Under the pieces are notes generated by a model. That model had not been told where the DNA came from, did no database searches, and saw nothing but the letters and a program-made list of their open reading frames with translations. Made by a program: the position numbers and the translations under genes. A stretch of DNA of 42,315 bases from Hyphomicrobiales bacterium. GTDB lineage: Bacteria > Pseudomonadota > Alphaproteobacteria > Rhizobiales > Xanthobacteraceae. The stretch lies in contig JACESF010000033.1 in NCBI GenBank assembly GCA_013911975.1, positions 1-42,315 on the forward strand, given 5' to 3'. Positions 26,906 through 35,308 of the stretch are shown piece by piece; within the stretch, counting starts at the first letter, position 1, and each line of letters starts with the position of its first letter.

Positions 26906-26945
26906 CATTACAGACGGCTGGCGGGAGGATTACGGGCCTGTAATG
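26906..26945 (-). promoter_or_regulatory. ATTAC repeats upstream of degP
   Basis: On the plus strand CATTACAG (26906-26913) and GATTACGG (26928-26935) lie exactly 22 bp apart, and an inverted copy CTGTAATG (26938-26945) follows. The array sits 69-108 bases before the degP start. Direct repeats at two helical turns suit OmpR-family regulators; the one encoded just downstream of degP is the obvious candidate. Confidence 0.45.
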
Positions 26946-26982
26946 TGCGTCACGAGCGCGTGAGCCGCGCCGGGTGTCCGCA

Positions 26983-27405
26983 TCACGAGGCCTTGAAGTC
27001 CACCATCCGCCCCTCGCGGAACACGCAGGTGACGTTCCAGAAGGCGATCGAGGCGCCGGGCTTCTGCACTTTGAAGGACAGGCTCACCGACTTCGGATCG
27101 TTGCCCGAGACATAATTGGTGGCGAGGCGCTCGACGGGATAGGGCGGCCGGGCGGTGGCGCGCTCCACGCACAATTGGGTGGCAAGGCCGTCGGCCACGT
27201 TGGGGCGCGGCTTGGGCGGGGCCGCCGGGGCCACGGGGGCGGGTCCGGCCCGCTGGGATTCCAGCGCGGCGAGGCAATTGTAGAAGGCCTGCGTGCCGGG
27301 CGCGGCGCCCCAGCCGACACAGCGCTCCATGTCCGTCTGGGCCAGCGCCGCTCCGGGCGCCATGAGGCCCAGAAGCGCAAGTCCGGAGATCGTCGCCCGC
27401 CTCAT
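26983..27405 (-). CDS. Secreted four-cysteine protein coupled to ccmH
   Basis: A 140-aa protein not recognised as a named family. Residues 1-23 form a clear signal peptide (ISGLALLGLMAPGAALAQ). The mature part has four cysteines (C29, C44, C79, C127), a Pro/Ala linker at ~54-69, and a C-terminal stretch of likely beta strands (KSVSLSFKVQKPGASIAFWN, then VTCVFREGRMVDF). Four cysteines in an exported protein suggest two disulfides. Its ATG overlaps the ccmH stop (ATGA), making it the last gene of the ccm operon, so a link to periplasmic thiol chemistry or haem handling is possible. That is inference from position only. Confidence 0.8.
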   Translation of the reverse strand: MRRATISGLALLGLMAPGAALAQTDMERCVGWGAAPGTQAFYNCLAALESQRAGPAPVAPAAPPKPRPNVADGLATQLCVERATARPPYPVERLATNYVSGNDPKSVSLSFKVQKPGASIAFWNVTCVFREGRMVDFKAS

Positions 27406-27914
27406 TCCGCCCTCTCCCCTTTCGCACCGTCGCGATCCGTCGCCGGCGCGCCCGCCATCAATTGCGCCATGCGCGCCTCCTCCGCCGCCGAGAGCGGCGC
27501 GGGCGCCGCGGCGGCCGCGCGACGGCGCATGACACTCGCCGCGAGCGCCGCGCCCAGCACCAGGACGAGGGCGGGGAAGCCCCAGAGCAGCGCGTTGCGC
27601 CAGGAGAAGACCGGGCGCATGAGCACGAACTCGCCGTAGCGGGCCACCAGATAATCCAGCACCTGCGCGTTGCTGTCGCCCGCTTTCAGCCGGTCCCGCA
27701 CCAGGATGCGCAGGTCGCGGGCGAGCGGCGCGTCGCTGTCGTCGATGGACTGGTTCTGGCAGACCATGCAGCGCAATTCCTTCGAGAGGTCGCGCGCACG
27801 CTGCTCCATGGCGGGGTCGGGCAGCACCTCGTCGGGCTGCACGGCAAAGGCCGGCGATGCCAGAAGGCTGAGGCCCAGCAGGAGGGCGGACAGGCGGGGG
27901 AAGCGCATGCCCAT
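27402..27914 (-). CDS. ccmH: Cytochrome c maturation protein CcmH (CycL)
   Basis: A 170-aa periplasm-facing thiol oxidoreductase that reduces or holds apocytochrome c cysteines for haem attachment. The signal peptide is residues 1-24. The conserved site LRCMVCQNQSI gives C49 and C52. The family segment DLRILVRDRLKAGDSNAQVL and YGEFVLMRPVFSWRNALLWG follow. One transmembrane helix lies near 107-128, with a cytoplasmic tail rich in Ala. It starts 3 bases after the ccmF stop, with a second possible ATG two codons in. No ccmG-like thioredoxin gene is in this operon, as in rhizobial cycHJKL clusters. Confidence 0.95.
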   Translation of the reverse strand: MGMRFPRLSALLLGLSLLASPAFAVQPDEVLPDPAMEQRARDLSKELRCMVCQNQSIDDSDAPLARDLRILVRDRLKAGDSNAQVLDYLVARYGEFVLMRPVFSWRNALLWGFPALVLVLGAALAASVMRRRAAAAAPAPLSAAEEARMAQLMAGAPATDRDGAKGERAE

Positions 27915-27917
27915 GAC

Positions 27918-29897
27918 CTATTCCGCCGGAACCATGCGGCGGCGCTTGGCGGGCTTGGGCGCGCCCACCCGGAGCCGCCGGTCCGCCAGCGAGAGCGCGC
28001 CGCCCAGCGCCATCACCACCGCGCCGAGCCAGATGAGGGTGACGAGCGGCTTCCAGGTGGCGCGCACGGCCAGCAGCCCGTCGGGCGTCTCGTCGCCCAC
28101 CGCCACATAGAGCTGGCTGAAGCCGAAGGTGCGGATGCCGGATTCCGTGGTGCCCATTCGCCGGGCGGTGAAAGTGCGCTTGCCCGATTCGATGGTGCCC
28201 TGGGCAACGCCGCCCTCGCGGATGGCGAACACCGCGACGCGGGCGCTGTAGTTCGGGCCGGTGCGGTTCTCCAGCCGCTCCAACGTCAGATCGTGCGACC
28301 CCACGGTGAAGGTGTCGCCGAGCCGAATGCCTGCGATCTTCTCCGTGCTCCATGCGCTCTCGGACACGATGCCGATGAGGCAGAGGCCGACGCCCAGATG
28401 CGCCACCGCCGTCCCGTAGGTGGAACGGGGCAGGCCCGCGAGGCGCGAGAGGCAGACCCGCGCGGGCACCCGCCCGAGCCCGGAGCGCTCGACGATGTCG
28501 GTGAGCGCGCCGAGGATCACGAACACCGCGACGCCCAGCACCACCGGCGCCAGAACCGGCCCCCGGTCCTCCGCCGCCGCCGTCACCACCGCCGCGACCA
28601 CGGCGAAGGCCGCTGCCAGCATCAGGCGCTGCGCGACGCCGAGCAGGTCGCCCCGCTTCCACGCCAGCAGCGGGCCGAACGGCACGGCGAAGATGAGCGG
28701 CAGCATCAGGCCGCCGAAGGTGAGGTTGAAGAAGGGCGGGCCCACCGTGATCTTGTCGCCGGTCGCAGCCTCCAGCGCGAGCGGATAGAGCGTGCCGACG
28801 AACACCGCGGCGGTGGCGGCGGTGAGGAACAGGTTGTTCAGCACCAGCGCGCCCTCGCGCGACACCGGCGCGAACACGCCGCCCTGCTTCAGGTCGCCCG
28901 CCCGCAGCGCGAACAGGCCGAGCCCGCCGCCGATGAACACCGCCAGGATGGCGAGGATGAACACGCCGCGCGTCGGATCGCTGGCGAAGGAATGGACCGA
29001 GGTCAGCACGCCGGAGCGCACCAGGAACGTGCCGATGAGCGAGAGGGAGAAAGCCAGGATGGCGAGGAGGATGGTCCACACCTTCAGCGCGTCGCGCTTC
29101 TCCATCACCACGGCGGAATGCAGCAGCGCGGTGGCCGCCAGCCAGGGCATGAGGGAGGCGTTCTCCACCGGGTCCCAGAACCACCAGCCGCCCCAGCCCA
29201 GCTCGTAATAGGCCCAGTAGGAGCCCATGGCGATGCCGAGCGTGAGGAACACCCAGGCGGCCAGCGTCCAGGGCCGCACCCACCGCGCCCAGGCGGCATC
29301 GATCCGCCCCTCGATCAGCGCCGCCATGGCGAAGGCGAAGGCGATGGAGAGGCCCACATAGCCGAGATAGAGCAGCGGGGGATGGATGGCGAGGCCGGGA
29401 TCCTGGAGCACCGGATTGAGGTCCGCGCCCTCGGCGGGCGGCGGAACGAGGCGCAGGAAGGGATTGGAGGTGAGCAGGATGAAGAGGAGGAAGGCGACGG
29501 CGATGGAGCCCTGGACCGCCAGCACATTGGCCTTCAGGCGGTCCGGCAGGTTGCCGCCGAAAATGGCCACCAACGCCCCGAACAGGGCCAGCACCAAGAC
29601 CCACAGGAGCATGGAGCCCTCGTGGTTCCCCCAGGTGGAGGTGATCTTGTAGATGGTGGGCATGCGCGAGTGGGAATTGTCCACCACGTTCACCACCGAG
29701 AAGTCGGAGGTGAGATAGAGAGCCACCAGGGCCGCGAAGGAGAGGCTCACGAACAGGAACAGGACCAGCGCCACGGGCACGCCCACGCCCATGAGGGTCG
29801 CGTCCCCCCGCTGCGCGCCCCAGGCGGGCAGCACGGTCTGCATGAGCGCGAGCGCGAGCGCCAGGATCAGCGCATATTGTCCGATCTCGGCGATCAT
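27918..29897 (-). CDS. ccmF: Haem lyase subunit CcmF (CycK)
   Basis: A 659-aa multi-pass inner-membrane protein that receives haem from CcmE and attaches it to apocytochrome c. The tryptophan-rich haem-handling motif [20 protein letters not shown] is near residues 228-247. Many hydrophobic helices are visible from the first ([20 protein letters not shown]) onward, with [25 protein letters not shown] sequence downstream. The start is fixed by ATGA overlap with the ccmE stop at 29894. The length fits the family. Confidence 0.96.
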   Translation of the reverse strand: MIAEIGQYALILALALALMQTVLPAWGAQRGDATLMGVGVPVALVLFLFVSLSFAALVALYLTSDFSVVNVVDNSHSRMPTIYKITSTWGNHEGSMLLWVLVLALFGALVAIFGGNLPDRLKANVLAVQGSIAVAFLLFILLTSNPFLRLVPPPAEGADLNPVLQDPGLAIHPPLLYLGYVGLSIAFAFAMAALIEGRIDAAWARWVRPWTLAAWVFLTLGIAMGSYWAYYELGWGGWWFWDPVENASLMPWLAATALLHSAVVMEKRDALKVWTILLAILAFSLSLIGTFLVRSGVLTSVHSFASDPTRGVFILAILAVFIGGGLGLFALRAGDLKQGGVFAPVSREGALVLNNLFLTAATAAVFVGTLYPLALEAATGDKITVGPPFFNLTFGGLMLPLIFAVPFGPLLAWKRGDLLGVAQRLMLAAAFAVVAAVVTAAAEDRGPVLAPVVLGVAVFVILGALTDIVERSGLGRVPARVCLSRLAGLPRSTYGTAVAHLGVGLCLIGIVSESAWSTEKIAGIRLGDTFTVGSHDLTLERLENRTGPNYSARVAVFAIREGGVAQGTIESGKRTFTARRMGTTESGIRTFGFSQLYVAVGDETPDGLLAVRATWKPLVTLIWLGAVVMALGGALSLADRRLRVGAPKPAKRRRMVPAE

Positions 29898-30370
29898 TGG
29901 GTCAGTGCTCCGCCGGAGGCGCCGGGCCGGGCCTTCTGGGCTTCCTCCATCCAATGGCCGGACTTCTTGAGCGTGTCCGCCACCTCGCGGGGCATGTAAT
30001 TCTCGTCGTGCTTGGCGAGCACCGTGTCGGCCGCGAACGTCCCGTCGGCCTGGAGCCGGCCCTCGGCCACCACGCCCTGCCCTTCCCGGAACAGATCGGG
30101 CAGCATGCCCTTGAAGGCGACCGGCACCTTGGAGGCGCCGTCGGTGACCACAAAGGTGACGGACGGTCCCTGCTTCACCACGCTGCCGGTCTCCACGAGG
30201 CCGCCGAGACGCAGCCGCTCGCCGGGCGCCACCTGCCGCTGGGCGACCTCGGTGGGTGTGCGGAAGAAGACGATGGTGTCGTTGAGCGCGGTGAGCACGA
30301 GCCCGGCCGCGAGGCCGAGCACGCCCAGCGCGACACCGATGAGAACGAGGCGGCGACCCTTGCGCGTCAC
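29894..30370 (-). CDS. ccmE: Haem chaperone CcmE (CycJ)
   Basis: A 158-aa membrane-anchored periplasmic haem carrier. One N-terminal helix (residues ~8-29) precedes an OB-fold ([34 protein letters not shown]). The covalent haem-binding residue H121 and Y125 are in [13 protein letters not shown], the diagnostic motif. It starts with GTG (30370), with AAGG about 10 bases upstream, and lies 39 bases after ccmI. It delivers haem to CcmF, encoded next. Confidence 0.96.
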   Translation of the reverse strand: MTRKGRRLVLIGVALGVLGLAAGLVLTALNDTIVFFRTPTEVAQRQVAPGERLRLGGLVETGSVVKQGPSVTFVVTDGASKVPVAFKGMLPDLFREGQGVVAEGRLQADGTFAADTVLAKHDENYMPREVADTLKKSGHWMEEAQKARPGASGGALTQ

Positions 30371-30409
30371 GATCTTATGGCCTTTCCGAGCCCGGCACTG
30401 CGGCCCATC

Positions 30410-31546
30410 TCACCCGCCCCCCAATTCCTTGCGCGCCGCATCGATGCGCGTCGTCGCGTCCGCGTCCCCGGCGAAGACGGCGGCGGCGCGATCCAGCGCC
30501 GCGCCGGCCTTGGCCCCATCGCCCAGCACGCGCCACGCGCGCGCCAGCCGGAGCCAGCCGTCGAGATCCCTCGGATCGGCATTCAACCGTTCCTGGAGGC
30601 GGTCCACCATGCTCTGGATCATGGCCGAGCGATCCGCGCCGCTCAATTGGGCGGCCGCGGCGACGTCGGCGGCGGTGGGTCCGGGCGCGGCAGGAGCGGC
30701 CGGAGCGGCGGGAGTGCCGCCGGAGCGGGCCAGCGCGGCCTTGACCATGGGAAGCCAGGGCGCGTTCGGCGGAGCGTCCTTCTCCATCTGGGCGAAGATA
30801 GCCGCGGCATCCTGGTGGCGCCCGTCCTGCTCGGCGGCGAGGCCGAGGAAATACCGGGCCTTGGGGCCCGAGGGATCGAGCGCAACGGCGGCCTGGAAGG
30901 CGCGGGTGGCATCCTGCCCCACCATGCCCTCGTCGCGCACCACCAGCGCCTCGCCCAGCGCCGCCTGACGCTCCGCCGTGGAGCCGAGCAGGCGGATCGC
31001 CTGGGCATAGGCGCGCACCGCGTCGTCCATGCGTCCGAGCTTGAGATAGACCGGGGCCAGCAATTCGTAGCCGCGCCCGTCCGAAGGATTGGCCGCGAGG
31101 TGATCCTCCACCCGGCGCACCAGGATCGCCACGTCGCCGCCGTCCGGCGCCGCCGAGAGGCGCGAGGCCAGGGGCATGTCCGGCACGTCGGGCGCGCCGA
31201 GCTTCAGGTAAAGGCCCGCGCCCACCACAGGAATGGCGACGAGGGCGATGACGGCGGCCATCCTGCGGCGTCGGGGAGATGCGGAACTGGGCTCGGCGGC
31301 GCCGTCGGCCGCCGCGATCAGGCGGCGGGCCACCTCCACCCGCGCGGCTTCCGCCTGCTCGGCGGGCAGGCGCCCGGAGGCGGCGTCGCGCTCCAGTTCG
31401 GCCAGTTGGTCGCGATAGACCTCAAGGTCCGCGTCCCGCGCGACCTTGAGGTCGCGGCGGCGGCTGAGCGGCCAAAGCACGGCCATCACCGCCAGGGCGG
31501 TCATGAGCGCGAAGGCGGCGAAGAGAGGAGCCGGCAGCATGCGCAT
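30410..31546 (-). CDS. ccmI: Cytochrome c biogenesis TPR protein CcmI (CycH)
   Basis: A 378-aa inner-membrane protein that presents apocytochrome c to the haem lyase. TM1 is at ~8-28, and the cytoplasmic loop has the family signature VYRDQLAELERDAASGRL. TM2 is at ~96-114. A periplasmic TPR domain follows (LEARGYELLAPVYLKLGRMD-like repeats between ~150 and 280, and DGWLRLARAWRVLGDGAKA near 335). An Ala/Pro-rich linker lies near 270-285. It is first in the ccmI-E-F-H operon; the promoter is in the 167-bp gap shared with the divergent YidB-family gene. Confidence 0.94.
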   Translation of the reverse strand: MRMLPAPLFAAFALMTALAVMAVLWPLSRRRDLKVARDADLEVYRDQLAELERDAASGRLPAEQAEAARVEVARRLIAAADGAAEPSSASPRRRRMAAVIALVAIPVVGAGLYLKLGAPDVPDMPLASRLSAAPDGGDVAILVRRVEDHLAANPSDGRGYELLAPVYLKLGRMDDAVRAYAQAIRLLGSTAERQAALGEALVVRDEGMVGQDATRAFQAAVALDPSGPKARYFLGLAAEQDGRHQDAAAIFAQMEKDAPPNAPWLPMVKAALARSGGTPAAPAAPAAPGPTAADVAAAAQLSGADRSAMIQSMVDRLQERLNADPRDLDGWLRLARAWRVLGDGAKAGAALDRAAAVFAGDADATTRIDAARKELGGG

Positions 31547-31713
31547 GCCGTTAGCGGAGGTTTGCCGCGAAGCAAAGGCTGCTTGTGGTCGCGGGACGGC
31601 TTGCCGCGCCTTCCTCTCCCAACCGTGATCGCGGCCGCTCCCGTCTCAAGGGCACGCCCCACCTGCGCGATTGTGGTATGAAACCGCTCTGCAGCGAAGC
31701 TTGGGAGGGCGGC

Positions 31714-32097
31714 ATGGGCCTGTTTGACAATCTGGGAGCCGCCCTCGGCAAGGGAGGCGCCTTTTCCGGCTTTCTCGGCGCCGCCCTGGCGAGCCAGCTT
31801 CCGGGCCGCCTCCAGGCGGCCCTCGCCGCAAGCCCCTATGGCGATCTCGACGGCCTGCTGGACCGGTTCCGCGAAGGCGGGTTCGCGGCGCAGGTGGAAT
31901 CGTGGCTCGGCGCCGGGGACAACCTGCCCATCACGTCCGAGGAGATCATGGAGGTCATCGACCCCATGACCATGAGCACCCTCGCCTCGACGCTCGGGGT
32001 TCCGGCGGCCATGCTTCCCGGCCTCGTCGCGCAATATCTGCCGCTCGCCGTGGACCGCCTGAGCCCCAACGGCGTGGTGGAGCTGCCCGCGCCCTGA
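31714..32097 (+). CDS. YidB-family protein (DUF937)
   Basis: A 127-aa protein with the YidB pattern: the N-terminal MGLFDNLGAALGKGGAF, a Gly/Ala-rich helical middle (LDGLLDRFREGGFAAQVESW), and the conserved GDNLPITSEEIMEVI, followed by an Ala/Leu-rich helix and LPLAVDRLSPNG. Molecular function is unknown for the family. The start at 31714 is supported by GGGAGGGCGG directly upstream. It is divergent from ccmI and convergent with the lipoprotein gene, with only 4 bases between stops. Confidence 0.87.
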   Translation: MGLFDNLGAALGKGGAFSGFLGAALASQLPGRLQAALAASPYGDLDGLLDRFREGGFAAQVESWLGAGDNLPITSEEIMEVIDPMTMSTLASTLGVPAAMLPGLVAQYLPLAVDRLSPNGVVELPAP

Positions 32098-32101
32098 GCG
32101 G

Positions 32102-32524
32102 TCACACGCCCACGGACACCGCCGTCCAGCCGCCGTCGGTGTTGCGGCACGCCGCGCCGCGGGCGAGCTGCGGCTTTCCCTGGATGAAGATCGTGTGGGA
32201 GAAGTCGCGGCAGCGGGTATAGCCGGGCCGCTGATAGGCCGGTCCCGCGATCACCGTGCCGTGGACGCCGTTGTCGCCGCGCCATCCCACGGGCGTGCCC
32301 GGGCCGCCCTCTTCCAGCGCCGCGATCTCGGCATTGTAGGCGCGCTGGCGGTCGGCCTCGTCGAGGCCGGTCCCGAGCGCGTTGTTGAGCACGCCGCCGG
32401 CCGCCACGACGGGCGGGGCCGACGCGGACGCGAGCGAGCCGCCCGGCCCCGAGCCCCCGCTCGTGACGCAGCCCCCGAGGGCGCCGCCCATCAGCGCCAG
32501 CACGAGCACCCGTACCGCCATCAT
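32102..32524 (-). CDS. Surface-antigen-type lipoprotein
   Basis: A 140-aa predicted outer-membrane lipoprotein. The signal peptide ends in the lipobox ALGGC (lipidated cysteine near residue 19). A Ser/Gly-rich linker follows. The C-terminal domain carries the alphaproteobacterial surface-antigen pattern: WRGDNGVHGTVIAGPAYQR, CRDFSHTIFIQGK and ACRNTDGGWTAV, similar to the RT821/17-kDa antigen group. The start is either of two adjacent ATGs (32524 or 32521). It lies 130 bases downstream of the FeuQ-like kinase gene on the same strand and may be transcribed with it. Confidence 0.82.
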   Translation of the reverse strand: MMAVRVLVLALMGGALGGCVTSGGSGPGGSLASASAPPVVAAGGVLNNALGTGLDEADRQRAYNAEIAALEEGGPGTPVGWRGDNGVHGTVIAGPAYQRPGYTRCRDFSHTIFIQGKPQLARGAACRNTDGGWTAVSVGV

Positions 32525-32654
32525 GACACTCAAGGTCCACCCACGCCGCTACCGTCCGGCTCCATGCGCCGGACCTAGGCAGGATTGGGGGGAAACCGCG
32601 TGCAACGCAAGAGGCGGACGCGGTTCCGGTCGCCGCAGGGGACCGTCTCCAGCC

Positions 32655-34040
32655 TCAGGCGGCCGGAAGGATCAGCTCCGCACGCAATCCGCCGAGCGGC
32701 GCCGTACCCAGTTCCAGCCGCCCGCCATAGAGGCCGGCCAGTTCCTGGACGATGGACAGGCCGAGCCCCGAGCCGGGCTTTGATTCGTCCAGCCGACGCC
32801 CGCGACGCCCCACCTCCGCGCGCCTGGCGGGCGCGAGGCCGGGACCGTCGTCGTCGATGATGATGTGGAGGAAGGCGCGGTCGAAGGGCTGGCGCGGCGG
32901 CGGGCCATGGACTTCCAGCTCCACCCGGCCCGTCGCCCATTTGCAGGCATTGTCCACGAGATTGCCGACCATCTCCTCCAGGTCCTGCCGCTCGCCGCGA
33001 AACCGCAGGTCTTCCAGGCTGCGCACGTCGATGGCGAGATCCTTGGCGCGGTGGATCTTCTCCATGGTGCGCGCCAGCGACACCAGGATGGGGCGCACCT
33101 CGCACACGGTGGCGGGCACGGAGACGCGCGCGGCCATGCGCGCCCGCTCCAGATGGTGCGCCACCTGGCCGCGCATGACGCCGGCCTGGTCGCGCACCCG
33201 CTGCGCCAGCGGGTCCTCGCGCGTGCCCGCTTCGTTGAGCAGGACGGACAGGGGCGTCTTCAGCGCATGGGCGAGGTTGCCCACATGCATGCGCGCGCGC
33301 TCCACGATCTCGCGATTGGCGTCGATCAGCGCGTTCACTTCCTGGATGAGGGGGCCGACCTCTTCGGGATATTCCCCTTCCAACCGCTCGGCGCGGCCCG
33401 AGCGCACCGCCGCCAGCGCCTGGGACATGCGCGCCAGCGGGCGCAGGCCGAAGCGGATCTGGAACAGGACGATCAGCAGGAAGGCGAGGCCCAGCACGGC
33501 GAAAGTGCCGGCGAGCGCCAGGTTGAAGGAGGCGATCTCGCCGTCGATCTCGCTGGCATCGCCCGCCACCGCGATGGCGAACCGGCCCTCCGCTCCAAGG
33601 TCCAGGGTGCGTTCCACCACGCGCAGCCGCTGGCCCTCCGGCCCGGGCAGATAGCCTTCCTGGATGCTGCCCGGCCGATCGGGACCGCCCTTGGGCAGGA
33701 GCGGGAGCGCCGCGTCCCCCAGCGAGCGCGAGGCACGGGCGAGCTGCCCTTCCCCGTCCAGGCGCGTGACCTGCCAGTACCAGCCGGAGAGGGGAAACAG
33801 GAACAGGGGCTCGCCCAGCGCCTGCGGCACGGGAACCTCGGTACCCGGCCCGGTGCCCGCGACTTCCGCGACGAGCGTCTTCAGATAGATGTCGAGCCGG
33901 CGGTCGAACGCGCGCTCGGTGCCCGCCCGGTAGAGCGAGGAGAGGACGAAACCGACGACCAGCAGCACGCCGGCGGTGACCACCACCGCCGAGAGAAACA
34001 GGCGGAAGGCGAGCGAGCCGCTTCCCCCATGGGAAGTCAT
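32655..34040 (-). CDS. feuQ: Sensor histidine kinase, FeuQ/PhoQ-like
   Basis: A 461-aa inner-membrane kinase. TM1 is at ~12-36, the periplasmic sensor at ~37-170 and TM2 at ~172-194. A HAMP-like segment follows, then HisKA with H258 in MHVGNLAHALKTPLSVLLNE, which matches the PhoQ-like HALKTPL box. The HATPase has MVGNLVDNACKWATG, IDDDGPGLAP and GSGLGLSIVQELAGLYGG. It lies 31 bases after the regulator gene. The pair resembles rhizobial FeuP/FeuQ, which controls iron uptake or osmoadaptation and cyclic glucan export genes depending on species. The symbol rests on the regulator match and the adjacent ccm genes. Confidence 0.8.
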   Translation of the reverse strand: MTSHGGSGSLAFRLFLSAVVVTAGVLLVVGFVLSSLYRAGTERAFDRRLDIYLKTLVAEVAGTGPGTEVPVPQALGEPLFLFPLSGWYWQVTRLDGEGQLARASRSLGDAALPLLPKGGPDRPGSIQEGYLPGPEGQRLRVVERTLDLGAEGRFAIAVAGDASEIDGEIASFNLALAGTFAVLGLAFLLIVLFQIRFGLRPLARMSQALAAVRSGRAERLEGEYPEEVGPLIQEVNALIDANREIVERARMHVGNLAHALKTPLSVLLNEAGTREDPLAQRVRDQAGVMRGQVAHHLERARMAARVSVPATVCEVRPILVSLARTMEKIHRAKDLAIDVRSLEDLRFRGERQDLEEMVGNLVDNACKWATGRVELEVHGPPPRQPFDRAFLHIIIDDDGPGLAPARRAEVGRRGRRLDESKPGSGLGLSIVQELAGLYGGRLELGTAPLGGLRAELILPAA

Positions 34041-34071
34041 GGCCCGCGATCCGCGGTGATGGGCGTGCGGC

Positions 34072-34743
34072 TCACCGGCTCCCCTCGGCGGGGGCCAGCA
34101 TGTAGCCGAGGCCCCGGACGGTCTGGATCACGTCGCCGTCGATCTTCTTGCGCAGGCGCCCGACGAACACCTCGATGGTGTTGGAATCGCGGTCGAAATC
34201 CTGGTCGTACAGATGCTCCACCAGTTCCGCGCGCGACACGACGCGGCCCGCATGGTGCATGAGATAGGCGAGCAGGCGGTATTCGTGGCTGGTGAGCTTC
34301 ACCGGCGCACCGTTCACGCTCACGCGGCCGGAGCGGGTGTCGAGCCGCACGGGGCCGCAGGTCAGTTCGCTGGAGGCGTGCCCCGTGGCCCGGCGCAGCA
34401 GGGCGCGCAGGCGCGCCAGCACCTCCTCCATGTGGAAGGGCTTGGCCACATAATCGTCCGCCCCCGCGTCGAACCCCTGGACCTTGTCGCTCCAGCGGTC
34501 GCGGGCGGTGAGGATCAGAACGGGCATGGAGCGGTTGGCCCGCCGCCAGTTCTCCAGCACCGAGATGCCGTCCATCTTGGGCAGGCCGATATCCAGGATG
34601 ACCGCGTCATAGGGCTCGGTGTCGCCCAGGTGCAGCCCCTCCTCCCCGTCGAACGCCGTGTCCACGGCATAGCCCGCCTCGCCCAGGGCGGCGGCCAGCT
34701 GTCGGTTCAGGTCGGGATCGTCTTCGATGACCAGGAGGCGCAC
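34072..34743 (-). CDS. feuP: Response regulator, FeuP/PhoP-like
   Basis: A 223-aa OmpR-family regulator. The receiver has the acidic pair D8/D9 (VIEDDPDLNRQL), D51 (VILDIGLPKMDG) and LTARDRWSDKVQGFDAGADD, a PhoP-subfamily trait. The winged helix includes LTSHEYRLLAYLMHHAGRVV and SNTIEVFVGRLRKKID. DTEPYDAVILDIGLP is close to FeuP as I recall it. It starts with GTG at 34743, GGAG about 9 bases upstream. R. leguminosarum feuPQ lies by the cycHJKL (ccm) operon, as here. Twin 11-bp direct repeats 67-99 bases upstream may be its own binding site. Confidence 0.85.
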   Translation of the reverse strand: MRLLVIEDDPDLNRQLAAALGEAGYAVDTAFDGEEGLHLGDTEPYDAVILDIGLPKMDGISVLENWRRANRSMPVLILTARDRWSDKVQGFDAGADDYVAKPFHMEEVLARLRALLRRATGHASSELTCGPVRLDTRSGRVSVNGAPVKLTSHEYRLLAYLMHHAGRVVSRAELVEHLYDQDFDRDSNTIEVFVGRLRKKIDGDVIQTVRGLGYMLAPAEGSR

Positions 34744-34809
34744 GGGCCAGCTCTCCGCTCACATTCGGGATCCGGAGGGGGCGCGGTGTCCGCCGCCACG
34801 GTCCGGGTC

Positions 34810-34842
34810 AAGTCGCGGCGGACATTGCCAGAAGTCGCGGCG
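34810..34842 (-). promoter_or_regulatory. Direct repeat upstream of feuP
   Basis: AAGTCGCGGCG occurs at 34810-34820 and again at 34832-34842, 22 bp apart, 67-99 bases before the feuP start and inside the 126-bp gap between feuP and the lysis cassette. The spacing suits an OmpR-family dimer on one face of the helix, perhaps FeuP autoregulation. Confidence 0.42.
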
Positions 34843-34869
34843 AGCGTCACCCGTCGCGATGCCCGGGGC

Positions 34870-35085
34870 TCACCGCCAGCCGCACACGGCGCGGCCGACG
34901 GCGTTGTGGCTCTTGGCCTGGCGGATGGTCTCGTCGGTGTCCGCCACCGACCAGCCCATGGGCCGCGCGACAGCGCAGAACACGTCACGACCGCCGGAAC
35001 CCGTCGTCGTCGCGCAGCCGGCGAGGGTCAGCGCGCTCAGAATCAGCGCGGGCAGCGCGCGCGGCGTCCATGGCAATCCCGGCAT
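34870..35085 (-). CDS. Rz1-like outer-membrane lysis lipoprotein (o-spanin candidate)
   Basis: A 71-aa lipoprotein. A hydrophobic signal ends in the lipobox LTLAGC, with the lipidated C24. The 48-residue mature part has two further cysteines (C36 and C68) and ends in an AVCGWR tail; a DxFC...I...N..G...CGW pattern recurs in small lipoproteins of alphaproteobacterial phage lysis cassettes, as I recall. The first 101 bases lie inside the preceding membrane-protein gene in another frame, the classic Rz/Rz1 arrangement. It is the last gene of the cluster. An ordinary small host lipoprotein is the alternative. Confidence 0.68.
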   Translation of the reverse strand: MPGLPWTPRALPALILSALTLAGCATTTGSGGRDVFCAVARPMGWSVADTDETIRQAKSHNAVGRAVCGWR

Positions 35086-35308
35086 CGCGCCGCTCCTTTT
35101 CCGCGTGATCGGACCATCCCTGCTGGCGCGCGCGGCGCAGGCCCGCGAAGGCGGCGAGCAGCGCCGCCGCCGGAACGGCGAGCCGTATGGCCGCCTGCCA
35201 TCCGAAGAACCGCATGCAGAGCCCCAGCACCGGCAGAGCGAGCGCGGCGGCGGCCAGCGCCTGGAGCCACCAGGGCCAGCCATGGACCAGCCATTGGGCG
35301 ATGCTCAT
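34985..35308 (-). CDS. Two-helix lysis membrane protein (holin or i-spanin candidate)
   Basis: A 107-aa inner-membrane protein. Two helices are at ~13-32 (WWLQALAAAALALPVLGL) and ~39-57 (AAIRLAVPAAALLAAFAGL), then a 50-residue, highly charged and probably helical tail (RARQQGWSDHAEKERRDAG, AARAARADSERADPRR). The ATGA overlap with the endolysin gene and the nested lipoprotein gene at its 3' end place it in a lysis cassette. Two helices fit a class II holin. The charged tail plus nested Rz1-like gene fit an i-spanin, which normally has one helix. The function is therefore open. Confidence 0.68.
   Translation of the reverse strand: MSIAQWLVHGWPWWLQALAAAALALPVLGLCMRFFGWQAAIRLAVPAAALLAAFAGLRRARQQGWSDHAEKERRDAGIAMDAARAARADSERADPRRLRDDDGFRRS

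Noticed and set aside
26838..26982. RpoE/ECF-type promoter for degP
   Set aside because: I looked for a GGAACTT-type -35 with a suitable -10 and found none; only the ATTAC repeats stand out.
34870..35085. Lipoprotein next to feuP as a FeuN-like inhibitor of the kinase
   Set aside because: It carries a lipobox and an ending typical of phage lysis lipoproteins, and overlaps the lysis membrane-protein gene; nothing resembling FeuN is recognised.
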